The notes under the pieces are model-generated. The model saw nothing but the letters and a program-made list of their open reading frames with translations. It was not told the DNA's origin and did no database searches. From the NCBI GenBank assembly GCA_905250115.1, contig CAJNOI010000188.1, positions 62,001 to 126,000 on the forward strand: a stretch of DNA of 64,000 nt, in the 5' to 3' direction. Positions 33,363 to 46,618 of the stretch are shown here, piece by piece. A program made the translations under genes and the position numbers. This DNA comes from Adineta steineri (Eukaryota > Rotifera > Eurotatoria > Adinetida > Adinetidae). Position 1 is the stretch's first letter. Every line of letters starts with the position of its first letter.

Positions 33363-35000
33363 TTATGTTAATAGAACATTAGATTTATGTGTTACTAAAC
33401 GCATTCGAATTGTTTGTCTAACTTGTTCACGTTGAGATTTTGTTCGAAATAAATTCATAAATTTCATAAAACAACATAATTGATAATAATAATAAAATAA
33501 TTTACGTATTTCATTTCGAAAAGATTTTCCACTTAAACAATAAACATAAAAATTTAATGAACAATTAGCTAATATAACAACACTTATCCAATGTGATAAT
33601 AACATATTTGATGTTGACCAATGTACAATTGTTGCTGTTAATGATGAAAAAAAGAAAAGACATGAATGAATTATTAATACAATATTCATCCATGATGTAC
33701 GTGGACGATTATGAACTATTAAACCATCAACTCCTTCTTTACTACGAAATGAACCAGTTGTATTTTGACGAATATTTGTTGTTGAACTATGTGATGAAAA
33801 TGATAATGTTGATTCTATTACACAAATTATTATTCCAATATTAAACATAATAACTAATATTGATGGAATTATTTCAGAAAATATTGAACGAAATGTTGTA
33901 TAATTTAAACCAAATTGAACTTCTTCTAAAAAACTACGCCATAATGGAGATATAGAATCTTGTAATGAACATATCGTTAGATAAGAATTATTTGGTAATT
34001 GATTAGTTATCAAATCGTCACTTTTACGAGTATGTCGAGATAATATTGTTACATTTGGTAATCTATATAGATATATATTAATAAGAAAAATATTTATTAT
34101 TTTTTTATAAAAGTCTACAACTTTAACAATCGTTCTTCCCAAAGAAAATATTACTATTTTTGTAATAACTCAGGAATGACTAATATTTGATTATTTATAA
34201 TAAATCTCTTTCAAAAGAAATGTTAATGAGTACGAAAATTTTTTAGAAAAATGTATGATATGTTATAGTTTATACGTATAATTGTAATTATATCCTATAT
34301 TAGAATCTTATATATCGCTTAACTATCGCTCGATAAGATTTAATAGGAATTATCAAATGGTATTTTCTATGATCATATTTCATGATAACATTAAAACATC
34401 TTTTTTTCCTCATTCTTATGAATCTTATTTTCTATAATAAACAAAATATTGATGGGGAAATAAAACGTACGTGAAAGTTGTTATTGATGTTGTATTTTCA
34501 TAAGATATTGTTGGTGGAATAATTAATAACATTGATTTTAATTGATAAAAATAAATCGTTGGTCCAGTAAGAGCAGTTATAATAATTAAAGATAAAAAAA
34601 ACATAAAATAGAATTTATATTTTTTAACATATTGATTATTTGTAAAAAAATGAAAATTTGTTGTTACATAAGTAAATCTTTCATATGTCCATGCAACAGT
34701 TACAAATGCTGATAATATTCTTAAACAAGATGAAATTCGATATAATTTACAATTAAACCATGATTGTCCTGCTTTATGTTGAATCCAACGACGAGTTGAT
34801 GAATGAAGAAGAAGTGAATAACGAAATACACATAAAAGATTTATTATTAATGATGCTATTGCTAATTTACCATATGTTGTACGACGAAATTTTCGTGATG
34901 AAAATACAATTAAACCAAGACTATTTCCAAGAGTACCAAGTATAATCATTATTATACAAATCCAATCAACAATATCATGTGTTGTTATTGAACCCGACAT
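33363..35000 (-). CDS. Rhodopsin-family GPCR, peptide-receptor-like
   Basis: Two exons, 35000-34471 and 34062-33363. The donor AC|GTACGT and acceptor TATATAG|A are in phase 2 and complete an ACA codon; the product is 409 residues. Seven hydrophobic segments are visible. TM1 has GNSLG (N1.50). TM3 ends with WTYERF in place of DRY. ECL2 carries a cysteine (TICSLQD). TM7 has NCSLNFYVYCLSGKSFRNEI, the NPxxY region and helix 8 typical of FMRFamide/peptide-receptor-like invertebrate GPCRs. The C-tail is basic. Likely a plasma-membrane neuropeptide receptor; the ligand is unknown. The 408-bp intron is longer than those of neighbouring genes. A related 3' fragment occurs at 43.1 kb. Confidence 0.75.
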
Positions 35001-35246
35001 ATCATTCTATCTAAAAACAATAATTCTCTTTCTTTTTCTTATTCTTCAACTTTTATATTAATTTTAATGTTAAATGAAAATATTCCTATGCTTTTTTCTA
35101 TTCGATCTCTGGATTTGCTTATATCCAAAAGTCAACTATGACTACAAGAAAATCTTCTCTGCGTGATTGTCATCCAAGAATATTTTATCTTATATTATAA
35201 AGATAAATCTTTCCTAATCTTTAGTGTCTCACAATATAAATAACAT

Positions 35247-35277
<31 letters not shown>

Positions 35278-38200
35278 CTCTACAGAATAACAACGACTAA
35301 AATTAAAATCTAAGTGAAATAATGTACTAAAAGAAAAAAGTTCATATTTAAGTGGAATTTTCTCCGTTTTTATTTTTCTATTCTTAACATCTTTTATTTT
35401 TCTTGATCAAAACAATTAATTATTCTGAATATACAACAAATAATATCCAACTCAAGATAAGTGCCACTATTTTTATGAAGAATCTATGCAAGTTAATTGC
35501 TCATTTCTCAACAGAGTGGATGCATATAATAAATTGAAGAAAATTCTTTTCTTTCTATTCTATTCAGATAGAAACTCAAAGAGAGAAAAAAACGGGCACC
35601 ATATATCTTTCTTTCTTGTCTTCTTAATGACTTTCTTTCTTTCTTTTTTTCTTTCTCATGTATGTTTCAATGATTTCTTATATTAAATAGAATGAATCAG
35701 TCAAATGTTAATGATAAACATTTCAATAAAAGTAAATCTATTAATTCACAATTTTTTATAGAAATAATTTGACTAAAAACTAAAAAGAATATATATGATT
35801 GAATTTAATTCGTTTCACTATTGATAAGATTAAGAAATTCTTGAAAAAATAAAGTATTTTTCAGTTTTAATAATTTTATCTAATCGTTTTCTTTACAAAT
35901 ATTTAACTTTTCTGTGATTTATGAGCGACCCGTTCTACATACATTTCCTAATAGATTGATCCTTTTAATAAATGTCAAAACAATATAAATTATCTGTCAT
36001 AGTAGGAAATACTTTATTTTTCTATTCTATTTATAACTAATGTTGTCTTTTCTACAAATTTTCAAGTATTTGTTCCGTACAAAGATATTTTAAAAGGGTC
36101 ACACCTTTTATAACACTCTTTCTCTCTCTATATATATATATTGTCAATTATTGACATTAGATTTCTGAAATAGTTGCTTATTACATTTGATCCTAATCTA
36201 TTTCCATTTAATAAAATAGAATTAAAGATTATTGGAACGTTTTTGTTAATGGAATCAGTTAATAAATGAAGAGAAAATCTCCATAAAATTTTTTTTTATG
36301 AGAAAGATTTTCTAAACATTGAATTAATGAATACATGACATGAATATTCTCTCTCTCTCAGAATTTAACTTAATGAAAAGAAAATATTATTATCTTCATT
36401 AGAAGTTTAACACACATTATTATTCTTTTTGTATCTAAAGTTAACTTTGAAATTTAAATCATGATAATGTCTAAAACAAACTATTCTATACAATAAATAT
36501 AGATCTAAAATGTCTTAAATTATTTTTATTTTCAATTTAGTAAAAAGCTTTTCAATTACTTTTAAGAAGTTTCTCTATTATTTATGTTTATTCAACAAAT
36601 ATTTCTTATTTTTTTAATATAATCAATTGAAGTGAATAATAAATATTTACTTACCAATAAATGTATAGATAAATAATTATGTTTATATTCTAGATTATAT
36701 TTCTTGCAAGTATTTATCTATGTCTATTATTTCTTTATTTCTATTATATAAACGAGAAAATAAATGAAATATGTTGATTAAATTCATCTATGATTTTCTA
36801 AGTATTTCAAATCTAAAAATAAAAATATTTCTTAATAAACAATAGAAAATCTAATTGACTCTGACATGAAATATAATATTGTAACTGAATATATAAAGAG
36901 AGTTACATTTCAATTACTTGACAAATAAAACATCATTAACAAAAAAAAATAAATCTTTCGTATTATTATAATCAACTAAGAAGAATTTCAGGTACATCTA
37001 ACATAGAATTATTTTTATCTATTCTATTCTTTTTTTAGCATATATATTTATTACAAAAGAGATTTTCTTTTTTTCTATAATAATTATAATCAATCTATAT
37101 TTATTTTTAGAATTTTCTCACCTAAGAAATATTTTTCTGCTAATTAATATGACATTTGTTCAAAAAAAAATTCTTAATATAAAATCTTATCATAGAAATG
37201 AACAAGAGCGTAATGCCCCTCCCTGCTTTGGAAAAATTTTAAAAATCAAAAAAAAGTTTGTCGTACTAAATTTAAAGAAAAATTCACGCTGCGCCTGCTC
37301 CCTGCCCTCGACATCTAGGTACGCCCCTGGAAGTGAATAAAATATTCTCTAAACTATATCGACTGATTAAAGTATACATAATGTTCCTTAGATACTGCAG
37401 AGTACTCAAATTGGTATACATATGTCATGTTTAGTGCCAAAGGCTTAAAAAGCTTTTAACAACAGATTAAATATGATAGAAATAGAAGAGATGTTAAATA
37501 ACTGAAACCTTAATTTTTCTTCTTAAAACGATGAAGAGACGAAAAGAATCTGACATACTTTTAATCATGATATTTTGTTTGACAACTGATTCTTTCTAAT
37601 ATTATATTAAATAGATTCATTGAAGTTTTGATTCGAATACCTTGAATATATGATAATATTACATTAGCTTCTTTCTTTTACTTCTCAAGTAACGTTAGAA
37701 ATGAAAGAAGTTTTTTCTAAAGTGATGTTCTAAAGAGCATTAGTAAAGAACATACATATATATATATATATATATAGAATAATTGAGATAGACATATTTG
37801 ACAGTCAGGATCGTAGTCATAATTTATGTAGCTTTTAACATTTTTTATTTTCTGATCTTAATTAACTTTTGTCAGACTATATCAATCATATCAACTATAG
37901 AGATTAGAAATGACAATGAGAAAATTAATAAAGACAAGAAAAGTATATCTTTTCATTTACAAGAGATTTTTCTTCTCTTTCTTTATAATCAAAATCTAAC
38001 TAATGTTACAGAGTGTTACTAATAGTTCTTTCTAATATTTCTCGATTAGGTTTTACTCTATCATTGAAGAAAAATAAAAGATACTTAACACATAAAATAC
38101 TTGTATATACTCAAGATGGATTGTAGAAATAATTCATAATAATAATAGATGAAGAATGTTCTTTTCTTCTCTTCTCTTCTATATTAAAGTGCTTGTCATT

Positions 38201-41200
38201 AACAGACTACGAGTAACTCTTTAACGGAAATCACGCTTTTTTTATTAATATAATTTACCATCGATTTAGAAAAAACATTTTTACATATTTAGTTCTTTTG
38301 CTTTACAAATAAAAATACACTTAAGATATATTTATATCAAGATAAGAAAACAACGGAACCGTTCTAGACTAGAGAAAAAAAATAGTTAGAATAAAAATTT
38401 CCATCAAATTTCTCATCATAAAAAATAGACATACAAGAAAAATAATAATCATTATCATTATAGAAAAGAAACTTTTTCTCGATTTTTCTATTATACATGC
38501 AATGATTATCATAAAAAAACATTTATTTCAAAGAAAATCTCGACATATGATCATCAATACTTTTAACCAATCTTAAAATCTTATCTTAAAATAATCAGAT
38601 GTAACATTTGATTATTATCAACGATTAAATAAATACACCTCGATATATAACAATAGAATATTATTGTCATTTTAGATATAAAAGAATGTTTTTTTTGTTA
38701 AAAGGTTATTTTTAAGAATAAAAAAAAAGAAAATCATGATTTACTTTTATTAGAATAAAAAAAGGTTGAAATGGAATAGTAAATGTGAAATGACAGAATA
38801 AAAATATATTTGAACGGAAAAGAAAAAAAAGTGTGAAAACATACAAGAAATTTTCTTGTAAATGTACTGAGTATGATTAAATTAGCTACATATGACGTTG
38901 AATATACGTCATTACTACTAATAGCTTTATTTCATTGAGATTTTCTTCTTTTTCTATGATTTTAGAAATTAATAACTAGTAGATTCACTGAAAGCTTTTT
39001 AATGTTCCGTTCTATTCAATTTATTATTCATAGAATTACTTCATTAAGTCTCTTCTATTCAATAGACGATCGATTATCTTGGGATTTCATGATTTTTTTT
39101 TATCTTAAGCATCTGATTCTTTTCTAAAGAATATAATTAAATAAATAATGTAAACAAATTGTTAATTGATTGTTTTTAGAGAAAATTTTATTAATAATAA
39201 TTCTTTGTTTTAGATTAGAGATTGAATTTATTTTCTCTATCAATTATATTTAATATTGACAATCTTATCGATTAAAACCAATTTAACAAAAGAATTTTCT
39301 AATTATTTTTTTCAATAGAATTGTTGAAAATAAAAATTATTTTCTAGATCAATATTCATAAATAATCAAGTATCAGAGATATTTATTATTCAAACATATT
39401 TCAAATGAATGGACTCGTAAAAATATGTCAAAATATGACTAGACGTTTGTCATCGAGATAAAAAAATAATTAAATTCATGTCAAAAGTTTCATTCAATCA
39501 TTATGATATTAAACTAAGATGTCATTCAAACTATTTACTCATCTTATTGTTCCACTCATGAGAGTCCTTTTGAACCCAGTCATCATCAAATTTCCTTATA
39601 ATGTAGATATTTTATTCTCTCGTACTTTTCAAAATCATTCAGAATTAAATGAAACATTTCAAAAAACTCTACCTTATTTCTTTCTAATTAATCATATGAA
39701 ATCTTTAATTATTTATCAAAGAAAATAAAAGATGATAATAACTAGAACTTTTAATAGTATAGAAAAAAAATTCTATATGTTAAAGGAAAACTAACGTACT
39801 TTATATTAATTGAAGTTGTCAAAAGTATATTATATGAATAAAATTCACTAAGAATGAAAAATGCTTTAAATAATTCCAAGAATCGGCATTCCTTCTTTTT
39901 AATTATATCGTTATAGAATATGTTCCTGGAATATACAGATTTCTGCAATTAATTTTTCTAAGCTACTTTTATTTTATAAAAAATCTTAACGTAAACTAAT
40001 CCTTATGATGCGACTTTACTTTTTTTTATGAACGCAAATAAGGAGTTTTTTTTATAAAAAAAAATATTTAATGTTGGTAAATTTCCTTCCGTCTTAAAGT
40101 GATAATATATTTAAATATTGTTGAAAGGTATTTATCATGAATTGGTTAGTATTACACTAAACCATGTTTTGAGAAACGAAACTAATTATTTTTCTAGTAT
40201 AGAAAGTAATACGATCGTTTTTTTGAAATGAAAATGATTCGGAGACTTTCTTTCTCTCATTTATCACTCTATAAAATATTATATCTTATACTATTTATAT
40301 ATATATAAGTATCTTACTTCTTTTTTTCACTTTTTAATAATAGAACAGATGAGAGAAATGCGTAGATTTAGTCAGCTATTATTAGCTTTTTCTTTGCATT
40401 GTGTTTCACTACTTCAACAAAAGAAAAACTTGAAATAAATCGATATACATTTATAGTATAACACATTAAAATAGATTCACATTTAAATAAATTGATGAAG
40501 CAACAAAAAATATCCTTTCAAGCGTTTTCACATATCTATTTAAATAAGTGCATCAAATAAAAAAAAATTATGTACCAAGAAATAAAATAAACAATGAATT
40601 TAAAATATTTTTCTTTATTATTTGATCGTTTTTCAATAAAACTAATTCTATATTGAATAGATTTGTACATAAAAAAAGGTGTTGTATTCAATTATTCTTA
40701 CCATATTTGAATGAAGTGTAATAATTTAGTCATTATCACTTTAGAATGTATTGTAATTCATTCGATAATTATAAAATAATGACTATTGTTTTTCCATTAT
40801 TTAATATTAATTTTATTACCTTGATTATTTATAACAAAAACAAAATAATGGATAAGGCTGACTGATTATTGTATATTATCTTTAGAAAATTAGATTATCA
40901 AAAGAATAGCTATGCATCAAGTCTAGAATTAAGAAAATTTTCTGTAATGTAATTGAATAAATGACATTTGTGGTTCAATATCAATAAGTTTAGCAAGAAT
41001 TCGAAAACAACTACAAACATTCCAAAACCCAGATCCAATTTGATTTAATTCATTTTTAATTATATTTTGTATAAGATTTGAATCTTGATATAATATTGAT
41101 GATGACATTATACAAAATAAATTTAACAAATAACTTTTCTTGTATTAACAAAAAAAACGAAGAAGAAATTAATTCATGTTAATCTTTGTTTGAATCAACA

Positions 41201-41566
41201 TAAAATTACATACGTAATCAGTCTATTTATCGAATGACTTTATGAATAAGTATGATTTAGCTATTTCATATATCACATAAAAATGATGCTGGATAATAAA
41301 ATATTACTTGTCTAATATTAGTATCTTATTTTTTATGAAGAAAAAAAAATATCAAATGAAATAAAGATACTAATTTTCCTATGAACTATATGTTCAATTG
41401 AACCATAATAATCAAAAACGATTTTCAGCATAAATTGAAAATAAATCTACTGTCTTTAATCGATGTGAAAATTGATTTAAATGTAATGTGTTTCCAATTA
41501 ATAAACTGTTTCTTTATAAACAAAAATATATTTATTTGCAACATAAATAACTTTTATACAAATGAT
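35001..41566. other. 6.5-kb AT-rich gene-poor region
   Basis: No open frame above 75 codons has a family signature. It contains a (GAA)n run near 35252-35278, a (TA)n run at 37751-37777, many poly-A/T tracts, and one GC-rich transposon-like patch at 37.2 kb (listed separately). A 70-codon frame at 39519-39728 (MSFKLFTHLIVPLM...) and a 66-codon frame at 41129-40929 are unsupported. Confidence 0.6.
37205..37335. repeat. Probable hAT-type transposon remnant
   Basis: A 130-bp patch, much richer in G+C than its surroundings, ends with ATCTAGGTACGCCCCTG. The complement, CAGGGGCGTACCTAGAT, has the form of hAT terminal repeats (CAGGGGCGTA...). The other side carries GCGTAATGCCCCTCCCTG. The interior is lost. 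Confidence 0.4.
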
Positions 41567-42136
41567 TTATGATATAGTTATTCTACCATCACTCAATGGT
41601 AATATTTTTATTTTTTCGTCTACTTCTACTTCTTTTAATGTTGATTCATCATCAGTAGGAGCAACAGCTATGCGATATATAGTTTCATCTTTTGCTTGAA
41701 GCATTTGAGCAATATTTCTAGAAAATATGTATATGAGAAGATATTTGTATTATTTTTATATTAAATAAAATAAATCTTTTGACTTGAATTTTCCATTCTC
41801 TGTTAGATCTTTAAACCAACCTAAATTATCGGCAATTAAATGAAGATTTGTACATGAATCACATCGAATAATTACAACTCCTTTTTCATATGATTGACGA
41901 GTGAAAGTTTTTTGTAAATGTATGGTTACATACTATACAACGAAATTGAATTCCCATTCGTTTAGATTCTTCTCCTTGATTTATATTAGCTAAAGGAATT
42001 CGAGATTGTTGAATATTATTATTGGATTGTGATGAAATATTATGCAGAAAATACGATAATGATCAGTAATAACTTTCGAAGGACGAATTGTTATTCTATT
42101 AGTTGATTCAAGACGTGTTAATGTAAGACGAAACAT
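41567..42136 (-). pseudogene. DNLZ: DNLZ (mitochondrial HSP70 escort / Zim17) copy with two frameshifts
   Basis: The complement encodes a DNL zinc-ribbon protein: basic N-terminus (MFRLTLTRLESTN), a zinc-ribbon half CIVC, a second half CDSC, then the hallmark HLIADNLGWF and, after an intron (CAA|GTCAAA to TTTCTAG), NIAQMLQAKDE and an acidic tail ending at 41567. Family members keep mitochondrial Hsp70 soluble. Two breaks are seen. Near 42046 the frame changes after RIF (TTTCTGCATAATATT). Near 41910 a run of six A instead of five shifts the frame inside the zinc domain. Both could be assembly errors in an AT-rich region, but as written no full-length product is possible. Confidence 0.7.
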
Positions 42137-43067
42137 GTATTTAAATTGTGTTGGATACTGAAATGTTGAAATAGAATAAAGTAGCTTTACAAACTCATAT
42201 TGATGCGACTATGATATCCGTGCAATGAAGTATTTCATTGATTTTATACATTAAAACGAATCAAATTAGTGTTATTATGGATGGCGCGATTGTTCATTTA
42301 TTATAACAATATAATCTAGAATGGAAAAAACTTTTAAAATGAGAATCTACTAGGCAAAATCTAAGTTGCAAAAATATATAAATCATAAGAAATATAGAAA
42401 GCTAAAATGGATATCTGGTAGATGTTTTATTAAGACAATAATACTATTCTTCCTTTGTTTTAGAATACAATAATGAAGATTCATAGATGTAAATAATATT
42501 GAGAAAATTTCGAATAAAAATCAAAGATAAGCTCTTAATCAGTTAGAGATGTTATATAATATAATTATTAATGAACTCCGCAAAATAGAATTCGAAACGT
42601 TAATAATTGATTTTAAAGTTTTGTATTTTTATATTTCAATGAATTTATATCTTCATAATTATTCATGTATAAATAGTTATAGTATGAATATCATCTTAGA
42701 ATCTTCCATGATATTATATTGAATAGACTGTTATTAAATATTTAGCTTAATGTATGATGGTCATAATAAGATCATTTTTCTGAGTTATTGATGCAATTTA
42801 AAATACAACTATATATCAAAATAACTTATTAATAGAAAATTTTAATAGTACGTTGTACGCTTTTTGTAAGAAAAAATAATTTATTCTTCGATAATTACTT
42901 TGATATACTTATAAAATATTGATTTTATCAGGTGATATTATTATTTCATTTATTACATTTGCATGTTCTTAAACACAAAGATTACTTCACTTGAATTCTT
43001 GTGCACTATTATTCTTTGGTTCTTCAATAACTTTAATCTTATATCAATAATAGCTCGTCTGAAATGA
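42137..43067. other. Intergenic, no gene seen
   Basis: AT-rich sequence between the DNLZ copy and the GPCR fragment. Nothing recognisable on either strand. Confidence 0.45.
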
Positions 43068-43307
43068 TTGTATAAAACTAATCATCATCTTTTGGTGGTG
43101 CTTTTTATTCAAGTTATTCTTCTTGCTTTATTAGTTATTGTATTATCTACTGGAAAATTTTATTCAATATTTACACTAAATAATGATAAATCGAGTATTC
43201 CTATAGCGACTGAAAATATGATTTACAATTTTGTTCTTCTTCTTATTTATTTAGCAAATGGAATTTCATTTTATGCATATACTCGTAGTGCTGGACATGC
43301 TTTTTGA
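43068..43307 (+). pseudogene. GPCR 3' fragment (TM6-TM7)
   Basis: About 80 residues with two membrane spans. The second ends YLANGISFYAYTRSAGHAF, which lines up with the TM7/helix-8 region of the GPCR at 33-35 kb (LANCSLNFYVYCLSGKSF). It stops right after and has no upstream receptor part, so it is a relic. Confidence 0.45.
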
Positions 43308-43358
43308 CAAAGTTAATTGATACAGAAAGTAATATGACGATATAACAATTTAAAAAAG

Positions 43359-46300
43359 CTAGAAATGATCTTGACATGAACATGTTCCATTAGTGGAAAA
43401 ATGATGAATACAGTTGGCATCACGAACCACAATCTTTACTTGGCGAATTTTAGCAATTAATTTTGTAGCTTGATCTAAACAAAAGCAAATTTATAGATAA
43501 ATAAAAATTATAGAAAAAAGTCGTGTAACTTACGACAATCACCACAAACGCGAAGATTTTCTGTAATTTGAATAAATGATGGTTTTCTTCCTTGAATAAA
43601 ATGAAAGGCAATTGCAAGTCTTTCGCTATGAGAACACAAAACAGATTGAATTGTTTCAGTTTCTGCTAATGGACGCGTGATCCAACTTGAATCAGATTTA
43701 TGCCCATGTTCAGTAAGTCCACATGATATACGTTCAGCTTCAGCATAAATTTCTTTTGATAGACAATGAGATTGATCATGAGCTGTAAATTGCTAAAATA
43801 AATAAATAAATAATTTTTTTTTAGAGAAATCTCTTACTGCTATTTCACCATCCTTTTCAGTCCATGCTAAGCCAGGTTGAACCTTTTTTCCTACTTCTTT
43901 AATTCGATTTAATCGAATACTTTGTGCTTCTTCATGTTGTCCTAATGAAGAATAAATATTGGATAAAAGAATTGAACCTGATATTAAAGTATCTTTTTCA
44001 TTTTGAAATAATAATTTCATTCTTTCATAGATTTTTTCTGATACAATAGAATTACGAGAATTACGTGCACCAGATAATATAGCCGCTAAAATCAAAAATA
44101 AAAGAAATTTAATTTAATATGAAATACGAAAAACTTACTATACATAGCTGAATAAGGTGGATTAGACTTTTCATAATCTTCGATTAATTTTTGTGCTTCA
44201 TCAAATAAAAACAGACGACTTAAACAATCAATCTAAATTATAAAAAAATGTTGATATTTAACATAAAAGAATTAAATAATCAAACCATTGTAGTAATAAT
44301 TTTTGCTGTTTTATGATGAATCTCATTGAAGATTGAATAAGCTTCATCAAGAAGACCCGAATGAGAACATGCATTCAATACACAAATATATAAAATTTCA
44401 TCATGTAAACTATTAGATATTTTTCGATATAAATCAGTAGCTTCTAAACCCATTCGATTAAGCCCAAACGCATTAACTTAAAAAAAACATATTTGAAAAA
44501 ATAAAAATATAACAAAGTCAATTCACTCATGGAAGTATATGTTATAATATCAGGTGTATCAATTGATTCAAAAATCTCTTGAGCATTTTTAATTGAACCA
44601 GCTTTTCCCTATTACAAAAACATGAATGAATAAAATTAATCATTCAGAAAATTTTCATAATCAATTCATATCAAGGGGAAAATCAAGATTCGGGTGGTGC
44701 ATATTCCCATAGTCTCGCTTTTTCCCTCATTGATTCTGCTCACTCTCTACTGTACTCGATCGTACTTGGCCCATTCATCAGCTGTACTCCGAAGTATTGG
44801 AGTCTCCCTTTTCCTCCCTTGATCCATACCCACATATCAATTAACGAATTGCATATCCATCGATTTTTATATAAATCTAAAGGAATTTGAGCAACAACTG
44901 ATTGACATATTGAAAGCATACCAATTCGTGCACAAGCACCAATTATCATGATTAATACAGTTACATCAACATTTATATCACTTTCTTTCATTTCTTCAAA
45001 TAGTTCTAAACTTTTTAATGGTTCATTATTTATATTATATCCATGTATCATAGTTCCATAACTAATACTATCCTTTTTTTCGATCATTTTAAACAGATCT
45101 TCAGCACGTTGAACATCACCAAATCTCATTAACATATCTATTGCTGAATTATAAATATAATTATTCTGTATAAATTTCTTAGGCATTTCATCGAGAAGTT
45201 TTTTTCCAATTTGTGTTGCTCGATCATTACAAAGTTGAGCACATGCATTGAAAATAATTGTATAAATGACATCATTAATACCTAAAGGTATTTGTTCAAA
45301 TAAATCTAATACTTTTTCATTCATGTTATTTTCGCCATATCCTAAATAAAGTTTGTTTGATTATTCATATATTTTAAGTATAAAAATACCTTTCATCATA
45401 GCACCATAGGTGATAATATCTTTTTTCTTAATTATTTTAAACAGACCTTCAGCATTTTTAACATCACCAAATTTCATCAACATATCAATTGCTGCATTAT
45501 TAATATTATTATCTTTTTCATAATTATTAGGCATTTCATCGAGAAGTTTTCTTCCAATTTTTATTGCTCGATCATTATGAAGTTGCGCACATGCATTGAA
45601 AATAATCGTATGAATTACACCATCAAGATTTAANNNNNNNNNNTTCAGCACGTTGAACATCACCAAATTTCATTAACATATTTATTGCTGAAGTAAGTAG
45701 AATATTATCGTTCAGAAAAGTTTTAGGCATTTGATTAAGAATATTTCTTCCAGTTTTCATTGCTCGATCAGTAGCAACTCGAGTGCACGCTCGAAATACA
45801 AGAGCGAGAATAGGTTCATTAGGTTGAATTTTAATTTCGTCGAATAAATCGAGCACCTTTATTGACATGTTATTTGAAATGAGACCTGAAAATAAAATGA
45901 AGTTTATCAATGAAAGAATAAAAATTCTAATAACCTTTAAACATTGCTATATAGATGTAATTTGATTTGTTATTAATTGTAGAGAATAGACGATAAGCAT
46001 TATCGATATCGTGAAATTGCACTAGAAATAAACATAAAATAAGATACTAATTATTTGAATTATCTGTAATTATTAAAATATAATTAATTAATATGAGATA
46101 TTTTATTAAGGTTAGATGTGAATGTCGTTATTGTGTTTATTCTACTAACAATCATATTCATCGTTAACATAATAAACAAATATTGATAAAATATTTCGAA
46201 AATTCAATTCAATTGTACATAAAAATGAAATTAATCGATTATTATTGTAGTTTCAAGCTAGAATTTCATTTGCTAAAATGTATAACTCACTGTAAAATTG

Positions 46301-46618
46301 AATAAGTGTTGTTTGAATATAAGGATTCTTAAGTGAATTTTGAGAAAGTTTTTTCTGTATATTCATACCACGTTGATAATCCTTTAAATTAATACATGCT
46401 TTTAATGCCATATTGATTTCAATATCTTTACATAAATGAGATTCTTGATCAAAAATAGATAAAGCTTTTTCATATTGTTTTGAATCTATAAGTCCTTTCA
46501 TTCTTGAATAAATTGCTTTTGATGATGATGATGATGCTGATGACAATAAGGTCAACGATATATTATATCTGTTGTGATATAAAGATAAAATACGACGTAA
46601 CATAAATAAGTTATTCAT
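43359..46618 (-). CDS. DYW-type pentatricopeptide repeat protein (RNA-editing cytidine deaminase family)
   Basis: At least eleven exons, all in phase except across the 10-N gap: 46618-46291, 46021-45935, 45885-gap, gap-45390, 45341-44830, 44608-44527, 44476-44286, 44232-44139, 44085-43838, 43792-43534, 43474-43359. The N-terminus is hydrophobic/basic and could target mitochondria. Repeats of about 35 residues follow (YNSAIDMLMRFGDVQRAEDLF, VLNACSHSGLLDEAYSIF). The E region (ILLSNIYSSLGQHEEAQ, PGLAWTEKDGEI) leads to a complete DYW domain: deaminase HSE in CSHSERLAIAF, zinc ligands CGDCH (spanning an intron), VVRDANCIHHF and CSCQDHF, with DHF replacing the DYW tripeptide. This family performs C-to-U editing in plant organelles. 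The gap falls in near-identical PPR exons and may hide one or more. Confidence 0.85.
44671..44822. mobile_element. Small GC-richer inserted element in a PPR intron
   Basis: A 150-bp block inside the intron 44609-44829, with ends ATCAAGGGGAAAA and TTTTCCTCCCTTGAT, an imperfect inverted pair. Its composition (ACTGTACTCGATCGTACTTG, GCTGTACTCCGAAGTATTGG) is unlike the AT-rich intron. Splice sites remain outside it. Confidence 0.5.
45634..45643. other. Assembly gap (10 N) inside the PPR gene
   Basis: Ten N between two similar PPR exons; probably a collapsed or unresolved repeat. Confidence 0.95.

Noticed and set aside
37149..37340. 63-codon frame ending in a Cys/Ser/Pro segment
   Set aside because: It reads through the hAT-like remnant; no family character.
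44740..44830. Premature stop in the PPR gene after DMWVWIKGGKGR
   Set aside because: A phase-0 donor at TGG|GTATGG and an acceptor at 44609 remove the inserted element, and the next exon continues with GKAGSIKNAQEIF as PPR proteins do.
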